A DNA stretch of 64,000 nt from Congeria kusceri (Eukaryota; Mollusca; Bivalvia; Myida; Dreissenidae). The notes under the pieces were generated by a model. That model was not told the origin of the DNA. It worked only from the letters and a program-made list of their open reading frames with translations, and did no database searches. The stretch spans positions 631,501 through 695,500 of the forward strand of contig CM051026.1 of the NCBI GenBank assembly GCA_027627225.1, written 5' to 3'. How positions within the stretch are numbered: the first letter of the stretch is position 1; each line of letters opens with the position of its first letter. The translations under genes and the position numbers were made by a program. Below are positions 11,696 to 24,127 of this stretch, piece by piece.

Positions 11696-12693
11696 CTGGC
11701 ACAGTGCCTAAATCCGCCACATTTGGGGGGTAATTTTACGATATTTTCAAAAGTTGTTTACCGATTAACATAATAAAAAATTCACATAAATCAAATTAGG
11801 TTTAATGTGCATTTACTGGCGTGTTATGGTTACATTTCAAATACTTGGCAAATGAAAAATATCTATTCAAATTGAAGGCCTAAACAGTGTAAAAAAAAAA
11901 AGAGCGTCGGAGTGCCTAAATCCGCCACCACTCTTTAAAATTTTCAAATTGCTCGAAATAATATTATTTTATGAATTCTGTTTTCAAAACAACTTCTTTT
12001 GACTTCTATTGACAAAACTTCCACTTTTAATTCTTTAAGATTCATTTTCTAGTGTTTAAAATAAACACGGTGATCCGAAGTTGCTTGGCGAAAATCGTAG
12101 ATCAGGAACCGTGACATTCTTATTCCACATTTGACTATTGTTCTTATTTAATTTTTTATATTAAGCGGCTCGTTGTGTGTTGTTAATACAATGTTTCAAT
12201 TTTCAAATACTCAGTTGTATTTCTAAAAATAGCTCTGAAACTGATCGAGGCCCTGCGTGCACGTGGAACAAATAATTAGGGTTTTGAGTACCGAGACATT
12301 TGCGCATCTAAATATGCAGTTTTTTCCGCATTTTATTGTATGTAATGCTAATGAATAATGGTTATTTTTATGCTGCACATGCTCCCATAGACATAATATT
12401 AAAACACGATAATTTAATTTTATCATGGACACCATGCGGGGCTTCAAAATTGCGCACGCGCAGTATGAAATAGATTCCCCGTATGCCGCTTGTTTGCATT
12501 TAGGGGTTATGTACAAAATAATTGGATAAAATATTCATTTATGTACAAATCAAGATGAAAACTCGTCAGCGTTGTTAAGGGAAAGCATATGATTGATTGA
12601 GATAAAAAAGAAAAGAAATTGCCGGTAAAAAAAAACGCTTATTCGGATGGGGTGGCGGATTTAAGCAAGTGGCGGATTTAGGCACTTTGCCAG
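11696..12693. mobile_element. 998-bp MITE-like element with AGTGCCTAAATCCGCCAC ends
   Basis: The left end CTGGCACAGTGCCTAAATCC and the reverse complement of the right end CTGGCAAAGTGCCTAAATCC match over about 25 bp with one mismatch. The core motif TAAATCCGCCAC is repeated: a further copy at 11911-11928 and a second copy just inside the right end near 12650. The interior is AT-rich; a 97-aa minus-strand frame (12223-12516) is unrecognised. I cannot see an unambiguous target duplication, so the superfamily is open. Confidence 0.65.
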
Positions 12694-12987
12694 TATATTT
12701 ACACTAGCAATTACGTATAGTTTTCAATGATACGAACGACTTTTTCCTCGCGGTTTATTTTAAAACATATCATTTTAAAACGTCTGATGTCGGAATGATT
12801 ACCACATCGTACTTGCAATGAATTGACCAAGAACTTAAGCTGTATGTTTTAACAACTCATGAACTAGATGGTTTGCGAACGATTGTGTTAAAATGTTTGT
12901 CTTCGACTACATCATGTAAAACATTTGCACTTATATGAAGTGACAAGTGTATTATTTACTGATAATTTATTATGGAATCGTATGTCT

Positions 12988-13200
12988 TATTAAATCTAAC
13001 ATGATACTCGTTGATTTTTCTATCGACAAAGAACAAAATTATCGTTGTTTAATTACCCAATAAACAACGCAAAAAGTAGCCCCGATTCTGAGCGCAGCAA
13101 AGTAAAAATGTAGTTCTCATTACAGTTGCAAAAATATTTGTCAGATCATGTTAGAATCGATGTAATTTTCGTTTTATCGTTGTTTATCACGTTTATAAAT
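12988..13200 (+). repeat. Nested-palindrome foldback repeat, copy 5 (3' truncated)
   Basis: Contains a complete module 1, from ATCTAACATGATACTCG to ATCATGTTAGAATCG, and only the first palindrome arm of module 2 before similarity ends near 13190. It shows that module 1 is a self-contained inverted repeat. Confidence 0.7.
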
Positions 13201-14600
13201 CGAACAATAGTTATTAAATGAACGAGTATGTTTAACTTCGACGTACGTAAATAGTGAATACAAAAAGGAGAATATCACATGACACAGCAATATATGAGCA
13301 GTTTTCCCTTAACTATGACTTAAGTTAAGATTTTCCTGAGGAGCTTTGTGGATATGACCCCAGGCCCGTATTCATCAAACTGCTCTGTAAACACACAAGT
13401 ACATGTTTTAAGATCGTAAACTTCCCTGTTTTTTTTTCTATACGAGTTCAAATAAACGATTTATATTCACATAAAACGCTATATCTGAACATTGCAATTA
13501 AGTATATCTTAAGTTAAGATATTTCTAAGGAGCTTTATTAATACCGCTCCAGCTTTTCGATGTTGAACAGAATATAATTTATGAACTACGCGTGTCACGG
13601 TTTCCTCGTGCATTGTCAGTTGTCTGTCTGTGCCGGAACCTGACGCTGTATGTACATGTACACCGTGCACGAGGATATCGTGAATGTCATGGTAGTTCTA
13701 TTAATAGATGTCGCGTCACAGACGCAGGCCTATATTCAAAAAGGGATAGCTAGGAAACTGTCTCTACACACACGGTTTTAAGTTGCTGCCGGTAAATATT
13801 CACCGAACCAAAAAACAAACTCATGAAAAAAGTACTTGCCAAAATATCACGGTTACGTTAGATATGTACACACATAAATACATGTGGTTATCGTAATATC
13901 GTTCTACCAGTTAATCCCAGTAGATTCATTAGACAACTTAGACAACAAACAGACGATTTCAGTCAAATCTATTTTAACGTTAAAATTATTGACATTCAAA
14001 CTTAGTGAAGTAGTATTTTTGGTTCAGTATAGTCCAAAAATCGTAAATGGACATCAAACTTATTCATCAAACGAACATGACCAGCAGTTTTCAGGGTTTT
14101 TACTCGCCGCTTCCAGTGATATTCGCTGTTGGCATCAAAACACCGTGCGGCTTGTGTCATATTGTTGTGCGATTTGTATTAAGAACCGTTTTACTTCTGT
14201 AATATGTTTCGTAACATGGTGACCAAATGCAATAGAGCTGTCTGTACGTCCAAACGCTGATCTAGAAAACCAGATTCCGCATAAGTAGTTATGGCTGCAT
14301 GGTGGCGTTTCGGTCGTATAGGTGTATAATGTGTTGATTACAAAAGCTGATACAAATGCACTTTCAACGTTGCTGATGTTCTAAACTGTTTGATGAATGT
14401 GACTTATCTTCCAGAACCGGTATGACTGAATAGCGCAAAAGGTTTTCAGTGTTCGGAAAGGGCCTCGTATTTATGATTATTTACGATTTTTATATATAAA
14501 TATAACCAATATTATATTAGACACGTAGTTAAAATAGTTACATACAAAAATGTTCATGCAATTTCATCAAGTAATAATGAAATTGATGATTTTACAGACC
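13201..14600. other. AT-rich interval with paired-hairpin motif
   Basis: Apart from the hairpin at 13594-13684 and a GGCCCGTATTCATCAAAC motif near 13363 (a fragment of a common dispersed repeat also seen at 21783 and 40342), I see nothing supportable. The open frame at 13884-14222 has no recognisable domain. Confidence 0.4.
13594..13684. repeat. Inverted repeat TCACGGTTTCCTCGTGCA (copy 1)
   Basis: Left arm GTCACGGTTTCCTCGTGCA pairs with right arm TGCACGAGGATATCGTGAA across about 50 bases. The same arms recur at 28947-29013 with a shorter spacer, so this is a dispersed hairpin family. Confidence 0.65.
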
Positions 14601-14629
14601 CGATGATAGACAGTTACGGACAGGGCCGA

Positions 14630-14790
14630 ACACGACGGAAAGAGCTAGTCGGTCATTTTCGTAAGAAACGAAAATGGCCCCTTTCCGCGGAAAGGGCTTT
14701 TAGTGTAGCGAAAGGATCGGGTGTGTTATACACTACGGAAAGGGCTATAGTCGGTTATTGTCGTAGGAAACGGAAAGGGCATATTAGAAT
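14630..14790. repeat. Cluster of short palindromes with CGGAAAGGGC motif
   Basis: Contains hairpins CATTTTCGT/ACGAAAATG and CCCTTTCC/GGAAAGGG and two diverged direct repeats of about 45 bp (14635 and 14739) that begin GGAAAGRGCTA. An overlapping 70-aa frame encodes two basic RKKRK-like segments only because of this repetition. Confidence 0.5.
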
Positions 14791-15344
14791 AGCTAAAACG
14801 GTTTCCAACGTATAGAAAATACCTTTATTATATTAATGGTCGTTTAATTAATTAATTAATACCCCTATACAAAATGAAACATTTTTATTCCAATAAATTA
14901 AACAACTCAAAATATACGGTAATATAATTGGCCATTATGAATCATCATTAGAATTCTAATGTCTGATTAACCTGAAGACAAATAACTGACATCACTTATA
15001 TTTTAAGCCGCTGTCTTTGGGATCTAATTCAATACATCGTTATTTTAGTAATAGTTCTTGTGAACGTTTATGGTGTTTATTTGTCCGAAATATGTTTCGT
15101 ATTTACGAAAGGCAGTGTTCAAAAGCGCTTGGTACGAACGGAATACTATAATGTACATGCTGGTTTACTCCAGAGTCATCACCAGTTATCGCGTACAGAA
15201 AATAGACGATAGCGAGTTGCCAAATGTTAATAATTCACAGAGCTCAATGCGTAGTTTTTCTATTTTGTTCGGTAACATGCCCATTAGAAACACTTCCTGC
15301 AAAGTTTTATTTTTATTAACATGGACTGCTCCTTTAAAGGGACT

Positions 15345-15745
15345 TTTTAGCTCGACTATTCGAAGAATTCTGTTTTGTAATTTGACAAAGTTATGCCCTT
15401 TTTTCACATAGATTTTTCTGGTTAAAGTTTATATTCAAACGTTTTGTAACTTCAAAACTACGTAAGTTATTAACTTGAAACTTGGCACTAACCGTTGTCA
15501 TCAAATGTAGTTGAAATACGGCAATATTACCCATAACTCTGTTTTATATTTTGACAGAGTTAGCCCACTTTTTACAAAGACTTTGTGGTTAAAGTTTTTG
15601 TTCCAAAAATGTAGAAACTATACAAGGCTTCACTTAAATGTTTTGTATTTTAACAAATGTATGCCCCTTCCACTCTCCAAACTATGTACCAACTGTAATA
15701 CTTCGAATAGTTGAGCGCGCTGTCCTCTGGCAGCTCTTGTTTGAA
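15345..15745 (+). repeat. AGCTCGACTATTCGAAG dispersed repeat, copy 1
   Basis: Starts TTTTTAGCTCGACTATTCGA and ends with the CAGCTCTTGTTT tail typical of the family. Inside are internally repeated blocks with TGACAAAGTTATGCCC and TTGTAACTTCAAAACTACGT. Other members lie at 27652, 38585, 47745, 48515 and (minus) 61960. Non-coding. Confidence 0.7.
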
Positions 15746-15836
15746 GTATGCCATTAAATGTCTTAACTTGACAGATTTAAGCATCGGAACTAAAACGCTC
15801 AAGTAAGTATTCAGAAAAAAAAAGACAATACAAAAA

Positions 15837-15893
15837 TTGGTCGCACCGGGATTTGAACCCGGGACCGCCTAAACCACTCGGCCATGCCGAGTT
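15837..15893 (-). pseudogene. tRNA-like fragment (Ser/Leu type arms, no anticodon arm)
   Basis: Read on minus: a D-arm-like GGCATGGCCGAGTGGTTTAG followed almost directly by a T-arm-like GGTCCCGGGTTCAAATCC. The anticodon arm is missing, so it cannot be a functional tRNA. It is a tRNA-derived retroposon remnant. Confidence 0.6.
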
Positions 15894-15899
15894 TATTCC

Positions 15900-17230
15900 A
15901 TCGTTTAGCGTTAGAAACGCTTTATAATTTTATCAATTTTAAGTGATGATTAGTCATAAGACTGTTTTTACAGTATATTTCTAGGCCTGTAGTGTTATTT
16001 TGCTCCCTTGTAACCACTGTTCTTTTATTTTTGGAATCGGTGACAAAAAGTTGAAACATAGTCAATTCGTCAATCTGTGAACAGGTCCCTTTAAAACCCG
16101 GGCGCGATCGTCAAAAACTAGTAAATAAATAAAAAAAATTGGCATTAAAGCAAATTCGTGGCGGGCCATAAATATGTTGCGGCGCTGTCTGAGAAACAAA
16201 TCATTCACTTTTTTTTACCCTTATACGTAAAAGATTTATAAACAATTATGTTTTGGTTTTGCATCAAAATTACGTATGTTGTTCTAGTAAAATGATTTAA
16301 ATGCAATATTTGTTTTTGTTTTATAAGCTGAAAGCCTGATAACTTGACAAATGTCTGCACAGTTCTAATTAACCCTTCATAAAATAGGAAGTTAATTCGA
16401 ACACCAATATAATTTGCTAAAACATTATTTATTTTTTACAAAATGTCCAGAGGTGCATTCAAAATATCTAACATATCTAATTCCGCTTTCATACATAGTT
16501 TTATTATATACTATTCAAACCCATTTTTAAAATGTGGTTATAAAATAATGGCATATCAAGTATATCTTTACACTTAAAAAAAAAACAAGCTTGCTTCTAA
16601 ATATACTCAACATACATGTAACTTGTAAGTACATCTCTCCAAAAACAATTTTTTCACAATTTGGGAATAAATAACCACGATTACATTATTTCTTTCAAGT
16701 AATCAAGTAGAGATATTAAAACATCCTAATTAATATTTTATATGAAGAAACTATGAAATTTAACTGCAATAAATCTTGTTGATATTTCTCCTTTGCAATT
16801 CATGACAACAGCTGTTTCCCTTTTGTTATATCGACCTTATGACCAAATAGATAGTGTATACTATATGCAATATTTACCAATATACACTCAGCTGAAGTTA
16901 AATAGTGTTCCTCGTATTCTATAACAGTTTTATGGTTTCGCAGCGAACAACGCAATAAAAGTTCATTGAATTGAGAAATATTTTTACGAAAATAAATTAA
17001 TTTGGTTCGCCAAATTTTTGCTCAGAAATCTTTACGATGATTATTAATTGAAGACGACATAGAAAAAAAGATTAATATACAACCGAGACACAAACTAATA
17101 TTTTAGAAGTTTCGAAAAAAATTATTAGAATAGGGTATTTGGTTTATTTTAATTAAAAGTTTGAAACCGTGTTGTGCTGGAGCCAGGGACGTGCCTATAC
17201 ATACGATTGCGCATTCACTTTGAAAACATA
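15900..17230. other. AT-rich interval, no features recognised
   Basis: Low-complexity AT-rich sequence with no open frame of interest, no tandem repeat and no RNA-like structure that I can support. Confidence 0.4.
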
Positions 17231-17231
17231 T

Positions 17232-17461
17232 CTAGTTGAAACCTTTTTAGCTTAGCTTTATTGTGTCGAACGACATATGCTTACCCAAGTTACTGAGACA
17301 CTCGAGCCCGTTTGCTGGTAAGAATCAGTACTTTAAAAAGCCTCTCTGAGGTGTCTTCAGAGAAAGATCCTCCGCACGCTCTCCGAGTAGGGATCGAACT
17401 CACGACCTCCCGATCGCAAGGCGGACTCCATATCCATAACACTGCAGCTATCTAAGCACCT
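17232..17461 (-). mobile_element. tRNA-headed SINE with 9-bp target duplication
   Basis: On minus, the head has a GTGTTATGGATATGGAGTCC box-A-like segment and GTCGTGAGTTCGATCCC box B, then a tRNA-unrelated body and a 3' end GACACAATAAAGCTAAGCT. Flanking AAAACATAT occurs at 17223-17231 and 17462-17470, a likely target-site duplication. Related heads appear at 61351 and in the 46-bp array at the right edge. Confidence 0.75.
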
Positions 17462-17562
17462 AAAACATATTTTTGAAAAAATTAACAACAACATCTCAAA
17501 TAAAAAACCGGTTGGTATAGACACTTTCATTACACCTTTGCAGTTTTAGAAATACCACGCAT

Positions 17563-18816
17563 GTCGCAGTTCAAGGCGGAAAAAGTCCCGCTCTATCGCC
17601 GTTCCCCTCTAGCACAAATGCGTATGCCAGATTCAACCTCAGATACACCTTTGACGGATTGCATGTTGAACTGTTATGAGATTAAAGCAAGACGATGATT
17701 TTGTAAATGTTCATTGATAAGTCTTAAGTGAATATGTTGTTGAAAAAACGTCGTTGTCTCTCATGGTTGTGTTGCGTTGTTGTCTCTCATTGTTGTGCTG
17801 CGTCGTTTATCTCATGGTTGTATTGCGTCGTTCTCTCTCATAGTTGTGTTGCGTCGCTGTGTCACATACTTGTGTTGCGTCGTTGTCTCTTATAGTTGTA
17901 TTGCGTTGTTGTCTCTCATAGTTGTGTTGCGTCGTTGTCTCTCATGGGTGTGTTGCATCATGGTGTCTCATGGTTGTTTTGCGTCGTTGTCTCTCATAGT
18001 TGTATTGCGTCGTTGTCTCTCATAGTTTTGTTGCGTCGTTGTGTCTCATTGTTGTGTTGCGTCGTTGTGTCTTATGGTTGTGTTGCGTCGTTGTGTCTCA
18101 TGGTTGTATTACGTCGTTGTCTCTCATGGGTGTGTTGCGTCGCTGTGTCTCATGGTTGTATTGCGTCGTTATGTTTCATAGGTGTATATGTCGCAGTTCA
18201 AGGCGGAAAAAGTCCCGCTCTATCGCCGTTCCCCTCTAGCACAAATGCGTATGCCAGATTCAACCTCAGATACACCCTTGACGGATTGCATGTTGAACTG
18301 TTATGAGATTAAAGCAAGACGATGATTTTGTAAATGTTCATTGATAAGTCTTAAGTGAATATGTTGTTGAAAAAACGTCGTTGTCTCTCATGGTTGTGTT
18401 GCGTTGTTGTCTCTCATTGTTGTGCTGCGTCGTTTATCTCATGGTTGTATTGCGTCGTTCTCTCTCATAGTTGTGTTGCGTCGCTGTGTCACATACTTGT
18501 GTTGCGTCGTTGTCTCTTATAGTTGTATTGCGTTGTTGTCTCTCATAGTTGTGTTGCGTCGTTGTCTCTCATGGGTGTGTTGCATCATGGTGTCTCATGG
18601 TTGTTTTGCGTCGTTGTCTCTCATAGTTGTATTGCGTCGTTGTCTCTCATAGTTTTGTTGCGTCGTTGTGTCTCATTGTTGTGTTGCGTCGTTGTGTCTT
18701 ATGGTTGTGTTGCGTCGTTGTGTCTCATGGTTGTATTACGTCGTTGTCTCTCATGGGTGTGTTGCGTCGCTGTGTCTCATGGTTGTATTGCGTCGTTATG
18801 TCTCATAGGTGTATTG
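17563..18816 (+). repeat. Tandem duplication of a 627-bp block
   Basis: Bases 17563-18189 and 18190-18816 are direct, nearly identical copies offset by exactly 627. Each has a unique leader (GTCGCAGTTCAAGGCGGAAA onward, about 190 bp) and the same run of 13-mer minisatellite variants. The variant order inside the array is preserved, so the copy is recent, or an assembly artefact. Confidence 0.9.
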
Positions 18817-19058
18817 CGTTGTTGTCTCTCATAATTGTATTGCGTCTTTGCCTCTCATAGTTGTGTTGCGTCGCTGTGTCTCATGATTGTGTTGCGTCGT
18901 TGTCTCTCATGGGTGTGTTGCTTCATTGTATCTGATGGTTGCATCGTTGTCTCTCATAGTTGTGTTGTGTTGTTGTCTCATGTGGTTGTGTTGCGTCGTT
19001 GTCTCTCATAGTTGTGTTGCGTCGTTGTCTCTCATGATTGTGTTGCGTCGTTGTCTCT
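17746..19058 (+). repeat. 13-mer minisatellite family, locus 2 (26-bp dimer)
   Basis: Array of dimers made of GTTGTCTCTCATG and GTTGTGTTGCGTC blocks, each 13 bases, interrupted at 18180-18370 by the second unique leader of the 627-bp duplication. The array ends in a short CCGTA-type simple repeat at 19055-19090. Plus-strand frames rich in Val, Cys, Leu and Arg are repeat translations. Confidence 0.9.
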
Positions 19059-19090
19059 CAGTGCAGTGCCGTACCGTACCATACCGTGCC

Positions 19091-20223
19091 GTGTCATTTA
19101 AAATAAGATTAAAATGTAACAAATTCACTTTGTGGGAAAATCTGAACACTTTTTTAAAATGTGATTTGATTGCATATCAAAAACTGGACTCGATCACACA
19201 TTTCACATAAGATGTGAAGAATGAAATTGCGATGTGTGAAGAATGAGATCTTAAATTTCACTCCTGTGGAAAATTAGGCCCTAATATTCACACATGTGAA
19301 AAACATGTGGAAAATATGGTCCAACAGTATGGGATTGAAGATTCGATTACATTTTGCAATCGCTTGAGATTTGTTTCAAATCAAAACTCTACAGTGTTCA
19401 AGAACACGGACTGTGAAGGTTGCTAGTGAAAGTGGTGTGTGCTATGTGGTTGATACAACAACCAATATAAAACATTTTGATACAGCTTTTGGATAAGATT
19501 GTTTAGATATCAAGCGAGCGTAACATTGGGTCCAAGCATATTTACGAAACATCTATTTTATATAAAAACAAACAAAAACAGCTCTTCTCAAGTTGTCAAA
19601 GTGCAATGCGGCAAATTCGTTTCAGTAAAGCCACTGTGACGTTAATTCTACTGATATAAAAATTCTTATACATGTATGTTCTTTTTGACGACAAATATCT
19701 ATTTGTAGCATTTATCTAATACCATAACAATTAAAGTCATAGATAAGTATATACATTGTAATTGTTATCGGTCTCACGTGAAAATAAGAGAAATTCCAGT
19801 TCCGTTGTATTCCATTTTCGTTATAAATATGTATCCATGTTCAAACCGATATATAGCAATCGTGATATGAATATGAAAGAATGAACAATTTAAAAAATAA
19901 CGGTTGATACATCAAAGCATTTATGTGTGTAGCGTTATCCACACGTACGAACTATTTAGATGACGCCAATAGAAATATCAAACATTCAAACATCATTCGA
20001 CCCTGTGGTCCAGCACGCTGGAGGTTTTATAGCACCTCCTGTCCTACGCTGCAGTTCACGCGATCCCTCCCTAGCTTCCGCTTATTTCGCAGTCTATTAT
20101 TCCTGCCTTGCTCTGGACACGCGCAACACTTGTCCGCACGAATGGTTGATGCAATCTGCTCCGTGCCATGTGTCCCAGGTTTAGATAATAAACATCAGGA
20201 GCCGGAAGTATTCAAACCGGAAG
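19091..20223. other. Interval without recognised features
   Basis: Contains several CACATGTG-like words near 19190-19310 and a 119-aa plus frame (19923-20282) whose 3' end runs into the 71-bp tandem repeat. No domain recognised. Confidence 0.4.
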
Positions 20224-20576
20224 CAAGTGATTGCTATGCACCGTTCTTACTTCTCCCGTGTCCTAACTCCTGTCCTCGGTAACTACTGCATATTCAAGTG
20301 ATTGCTATGCACCGTTCTTACTTCTCCCGTGTCCTAACTCCTGTCCTCGGTAACTACTGCATATTAAAGTGATTGCTATGCACCGTTCTTGCTTCTCCCG
20401 TGTCCTAACTCCTGTCCTCGGTAACTACTGCATATTCAAGTGATTGCTATGCACCGTTCTTACTTCTCCCGTGTCCGAACTCCTGTCCTCGGTAACTACT
20501 GCATATTCAAGTGATTGCTATGCACCGTTCTTACTTCTCCCGTGTCCTTACTCCTGTCCTCGGTAACTACTGCATA
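20224..20576 (+). repeat. 71-bp tandem repeat, five copies
   Basis: Units start at 20224, 20295, 20366, 20437 and 20508, each beginning CAAGTGATTGCTATGCACCG and ending GGTAACTACTGCATA. Copies differ at only a few positions. Confidence 0.9.
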
Positions 20577-21353
20577 ATACAGCACAGTTATGTGTTGACA
20601 GGTATCTTGTCCATATGCGGGATTAGAGACAGGAATCGGCGTGCGCCTACTCTGAATTTGTACTAACATTATATTTTAAAAACTCATAATAATATGCAAA
20701 CATATGCATTTCGTTCCAGTTGATGCGTTCTTCAATCAATTTATTGTCATAATCAAACCCATTCCCAGTATTTCTGTTCAATTGCTCCTTTCTGTCGATA
20801 TCGCACCTTTCCGGTATCTATCCCAACATGTAAGAGGCACCAAAAGCAGTTTGTTGGCAGCTTTTTTCAGTTATTGAATAGTTCCGCCCCCCTCTATCTC
20901 GAAGTCTATTTCTGCACCTGTTGTCTTTGACAGTTCCTGTAGCATCACGCTAGAGGCGAGGTACAACTGTGTGTCAGTAAAACGTATTATTTCATGCACC
21001 ATCAATGTCAGCGCTGCTATGCTTGGAACATGATTAAAATTCCAATGAGCAATCGACAGGCGATCAAGCCGATCAAGTCCGATCAAGTCCGTCATGTTCA
21101 TGGTATGTTTCCGTGGGTCATTTCTTCTTCGGTGTGTCTTTGTACTCCGGCAATGTGTTGCTGCTTTATTGCATTTCTGGGGGGAGTTATTTTCCTGTTA
21201 CGCGACTCTCACTTGAACTGCTTTCCCGGGTTTGGCCTCCTTTAAATATGGCAATTATAACGAGTAGTGTTGTCGTACTTGAACGGCTTCCCCAATTGCA
21301 AATCGTACTTGTTTGTTTTGTTTTTGCTATCTTTCTTCTTCCTGATTACGTTT
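20577..21353. other. Interval with unassigned minus-strand frame
   Basis: Minus-strand 20871-21101 encodes a 76-aa frame of ordinary amino-acid composition ending in an acidic, Gly-rich tail; I recognise no family. Three GATCAAGTCC-like repeats lie at 21062-21090. Evidence for a real exon is weak. Confidence 0.25.
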
Positions 21354-21355
21354 TG

Positions 21356-21640
21356 ATGTATCGTTGTTTATCGGCCAATAAACAGCGATTTGGCGTTCTG
21401 ATAGGAAGGAATTAATCCACAACGAACATTTCTTTGAAAGAGCTGTTTATTGGCCGATAAACCAATATAATGCGAAAATTATTTCGATTCTAACATGATC
21501 TGACAAATAATGTTTGCAATTAGAACTACATTTTACTATGCTGCGCTGAAAATCGGGACTACTTCTTCCGTTGTTTATTGGGTAGTTAAACAACGATAAT
21601 TTTGTTCTTTGTCAATAGAAATATGAGCTAAGTATCACGT
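21356..21640 (-). repeat. Nested-palindrome foldback repeat, copy 6 (inverted)
   Basis: Reverse orientation; the central TTCTGATGCGT stem of module 2 is partly deleted, while module 1 and the outer AGAACAAAATTATCG block (reverse complement) are intact. Confidence 0.75.
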
Positions 21641-22590
21641 ATGAATAGTTACTAGCTATTTTATTTAATGTGGTGTACCTAAGTGCACAGCGTATGACAA
21701 AATAATAAATATGAATCTATAATACCAACTATTACATAACCAAAATTTGAACTGAAGTGAACTTATTTTAAGATACACTTAAGATGTTTCTGGAATACGG
21801 CCCCAGGTCTGCTTAACTGACAATTTCTTCCATTCTTCATAAATAAATCGAAGTGAAAATGTCCCCATAACTTGAAGTAGTTTCCAAAACAAAAAAAGGT
21901 CCATGATAACAATGTATGACCGTTCAATGACTTATACATCTTCCAAAACAATATTACTTTAACATCATGCATTTTTCACAATCTCATTTTACAAATATAT
22001 CATGTTATCTTGTTATGGTGTCTGTGTCGTCTGTGTCCCATTCCAAGGTCTGATACGGCATTTCCTAATTTAAATATAAAAATCAATACTAACGGTATTA
22101 AACAAAATATGCTTTAAGTGATTTTCTAAAATTAAGTAAGCAATTATGTTGCAGTTATCTTTATTTCGGGACCATATTTGCAACCAGACAAATTCGGATT
22201 TTCCAGCGGACTTTGTCTTAAATACGACGTCATATTGCAACAAACATTTCTTTTCAACTGCTTTAAAACATTTGTATTATATCTGGAACAGTAGTTGGGT
22301 TTTATGTAATTTTTGTGACATCTCTTAAATAAAATATACATTGTTTCCGTAAACTGCAAACGCACAATGTAATAAAAATGTGCATGAAAAATAATAAAAG
22401 AAATAAAAATAATACATATTAATATGTTTCTTTAATTATTGTGTCATTGGTTAAAAAGGTCTATCCTAAATTATAACCTGACATGTGCATTTACTTCAAA
22501 TTTAGCGCGGGAGACAACTCGAAATTTCTTCTTGGGGAATTTCGCAGCATTAGCTCCCCTTAGGTTGACTCGATCTTATGAACAAGAGTT
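21641..22590. other. AT-rich interval
   Basis: Holds a GATGTTTCTGGAATACGGCC fragment near 21783, shared with 40342, and otherwise no supportable feature. Confidence 0.4.
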
Positions 22591-22591
22591 T

Positions 22592-23978
22592 GTTAGCTCA
22601 CCTGAGCAAAACGTGCTGGTCAGTCATCGTCCGGCGACCGGCGTCGTCAGTCGTTGTCGTCGTCAACAATTTACTTAAATTGTCTTCCCTGAAACCACTT
22701 GGTGGAAATTAACCAAACTTCGTATGAATGTTCCTTGGATGGTCCTCAACTAAAATATTCAAATTATTTTGATTCGTTAAAAAACATGACTGCCAGGGCT
22801 GAGCCTTTTTCCTTATATGGCTATATTGAAACTATCAAAATCTTCTTGTCAGTACCCACTGGTTGGATTTCGTAATAATTTCACACAAATGTTCCTTGGG
22901 TGACCCTCTACCAAAATACTTCAATTTATTTTGATATGTTAAAAACATGGCCTCCAGGGGGCGGGATCTTTTTCCTTATGTGACTATATTGAAAACTTTA
23001 AAAAATCTTCTTGTCAATAACCACTGGTTGGATTTCAAAATTATTTCACAGAAATTTTCCTTGGGTGACTCTACCAAAGTACTTGAAATTATTTTGATAC
23101 GTTAAATAAACATGGCCGCCAGGGGGCGGGGCCTTGTTCCTTATATGGCTTTATTAAAAAACGTTAAAAAATCTTATTGTCAGAACCTACTGGTTGGATT
23201 TTGAAATAATTTCACACAAATGAGCTTTGAGTGACCCTCTACCAAAATACGTTTTTCTTATATGTCTATATTGAAAACTATAAAAATCTTCTTGTCAGTA
23301 ACCACTTCAGCGATTTCGAAATAATTTCACACAAATGTTCCTTGGGTGACCCTCTACCAAAGTACTTCAAATTTTTTTGATATTTTAAAAAACATGGCCC
23401 CAGGGGCGAGGCCTTTTTCCTTATATGGATTTATTGAAAAAATTAAAGATCTTCTTGTCATCTTGTCAGCAACTACTAGTTGGATTTTGAAATAATTTGA
23501 CAGAAATGTTCCTTAGGTGACCTATCAAAATACTTAAGATTATTTTCATACGTTAAAAACACTGCTTTCTTTATATGACTTTATTTAAAAATTTGAAACG
23601 AAACCACTGGTTGGATTTCGAAATAATTTTACAGAATTGTTCCGTCGGTGACCATCTACCAAATTCCTTCAGTTTATTATGATTTCAGAAAAATAACATG
23701 ACTGCCAGAGGAGTAGTTTTCCTTACATGGCTTTAATGAAAACTTTGCAAATATTCTCTTACAACTAGCAGTGTTGTGAAATGATGTCATGGGTGACTAC
23801 CAACTTCCTTCAAATTCTTTGAATACTTGTCTGCCAGTGGTCCATCATTGGGGACAACTGTCATCTTTTACTTCACCTCCGAACAGGCTTTAAAAGTTAA
23901 AAAAAAAAACATTTGCAAACCATTATGATTCATTAAACTCTGGTGAGCGACACATGGCCACTTTGGCCCTCTTGTTTC
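22592..23978 (+). repeat. Dispersed repeat with ~120-170-bp internal tandem units
   Basis: Begins TGTTAGCTCACCTGAGC and ends GGTGAGCGACACATGGCC...CCCTCTTGTTT. It is filled with about six diverged units containing TTGGATTTCGAAATAATTTC, GTTCCTTGGGTGACCCTC and ACATGGCCGCCAGGGG. The end sequence is the reverse complement of the start of the 57706-58486 repeat, so both belong to one superfamily. Confidence 0.7.
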
Positions 23979-24127
23979 AACTTACAATTTTCATTTTAGG
24001 TCAGATTTCTCAATACATATATGCGGTATGGACTTTAAAATCAATGTACTGGATCACAGTGATTAACTTATTCTGTAGACAACAGTGGGTAACCGTGAAT
24101 ATAATTCGCATTGAAATTGCAGAAAAT

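Noticed and set aside
12223..12516. 97-aa minus-strand protein
   Set aside because: No domain or splice context, and it lies inside the MITE-like element; probably chance.
15837..15893. Functional tRNA-Ser/Leu gene
   Set aside because: The anticodon arm is absent.
17777..19210. Overlapping Val/Cys/Leu/Arg-rich open frames
   Set aside because: They are translations of the 13-mer minisatellite; identical proteins recur only because of the 627-bp duplication.
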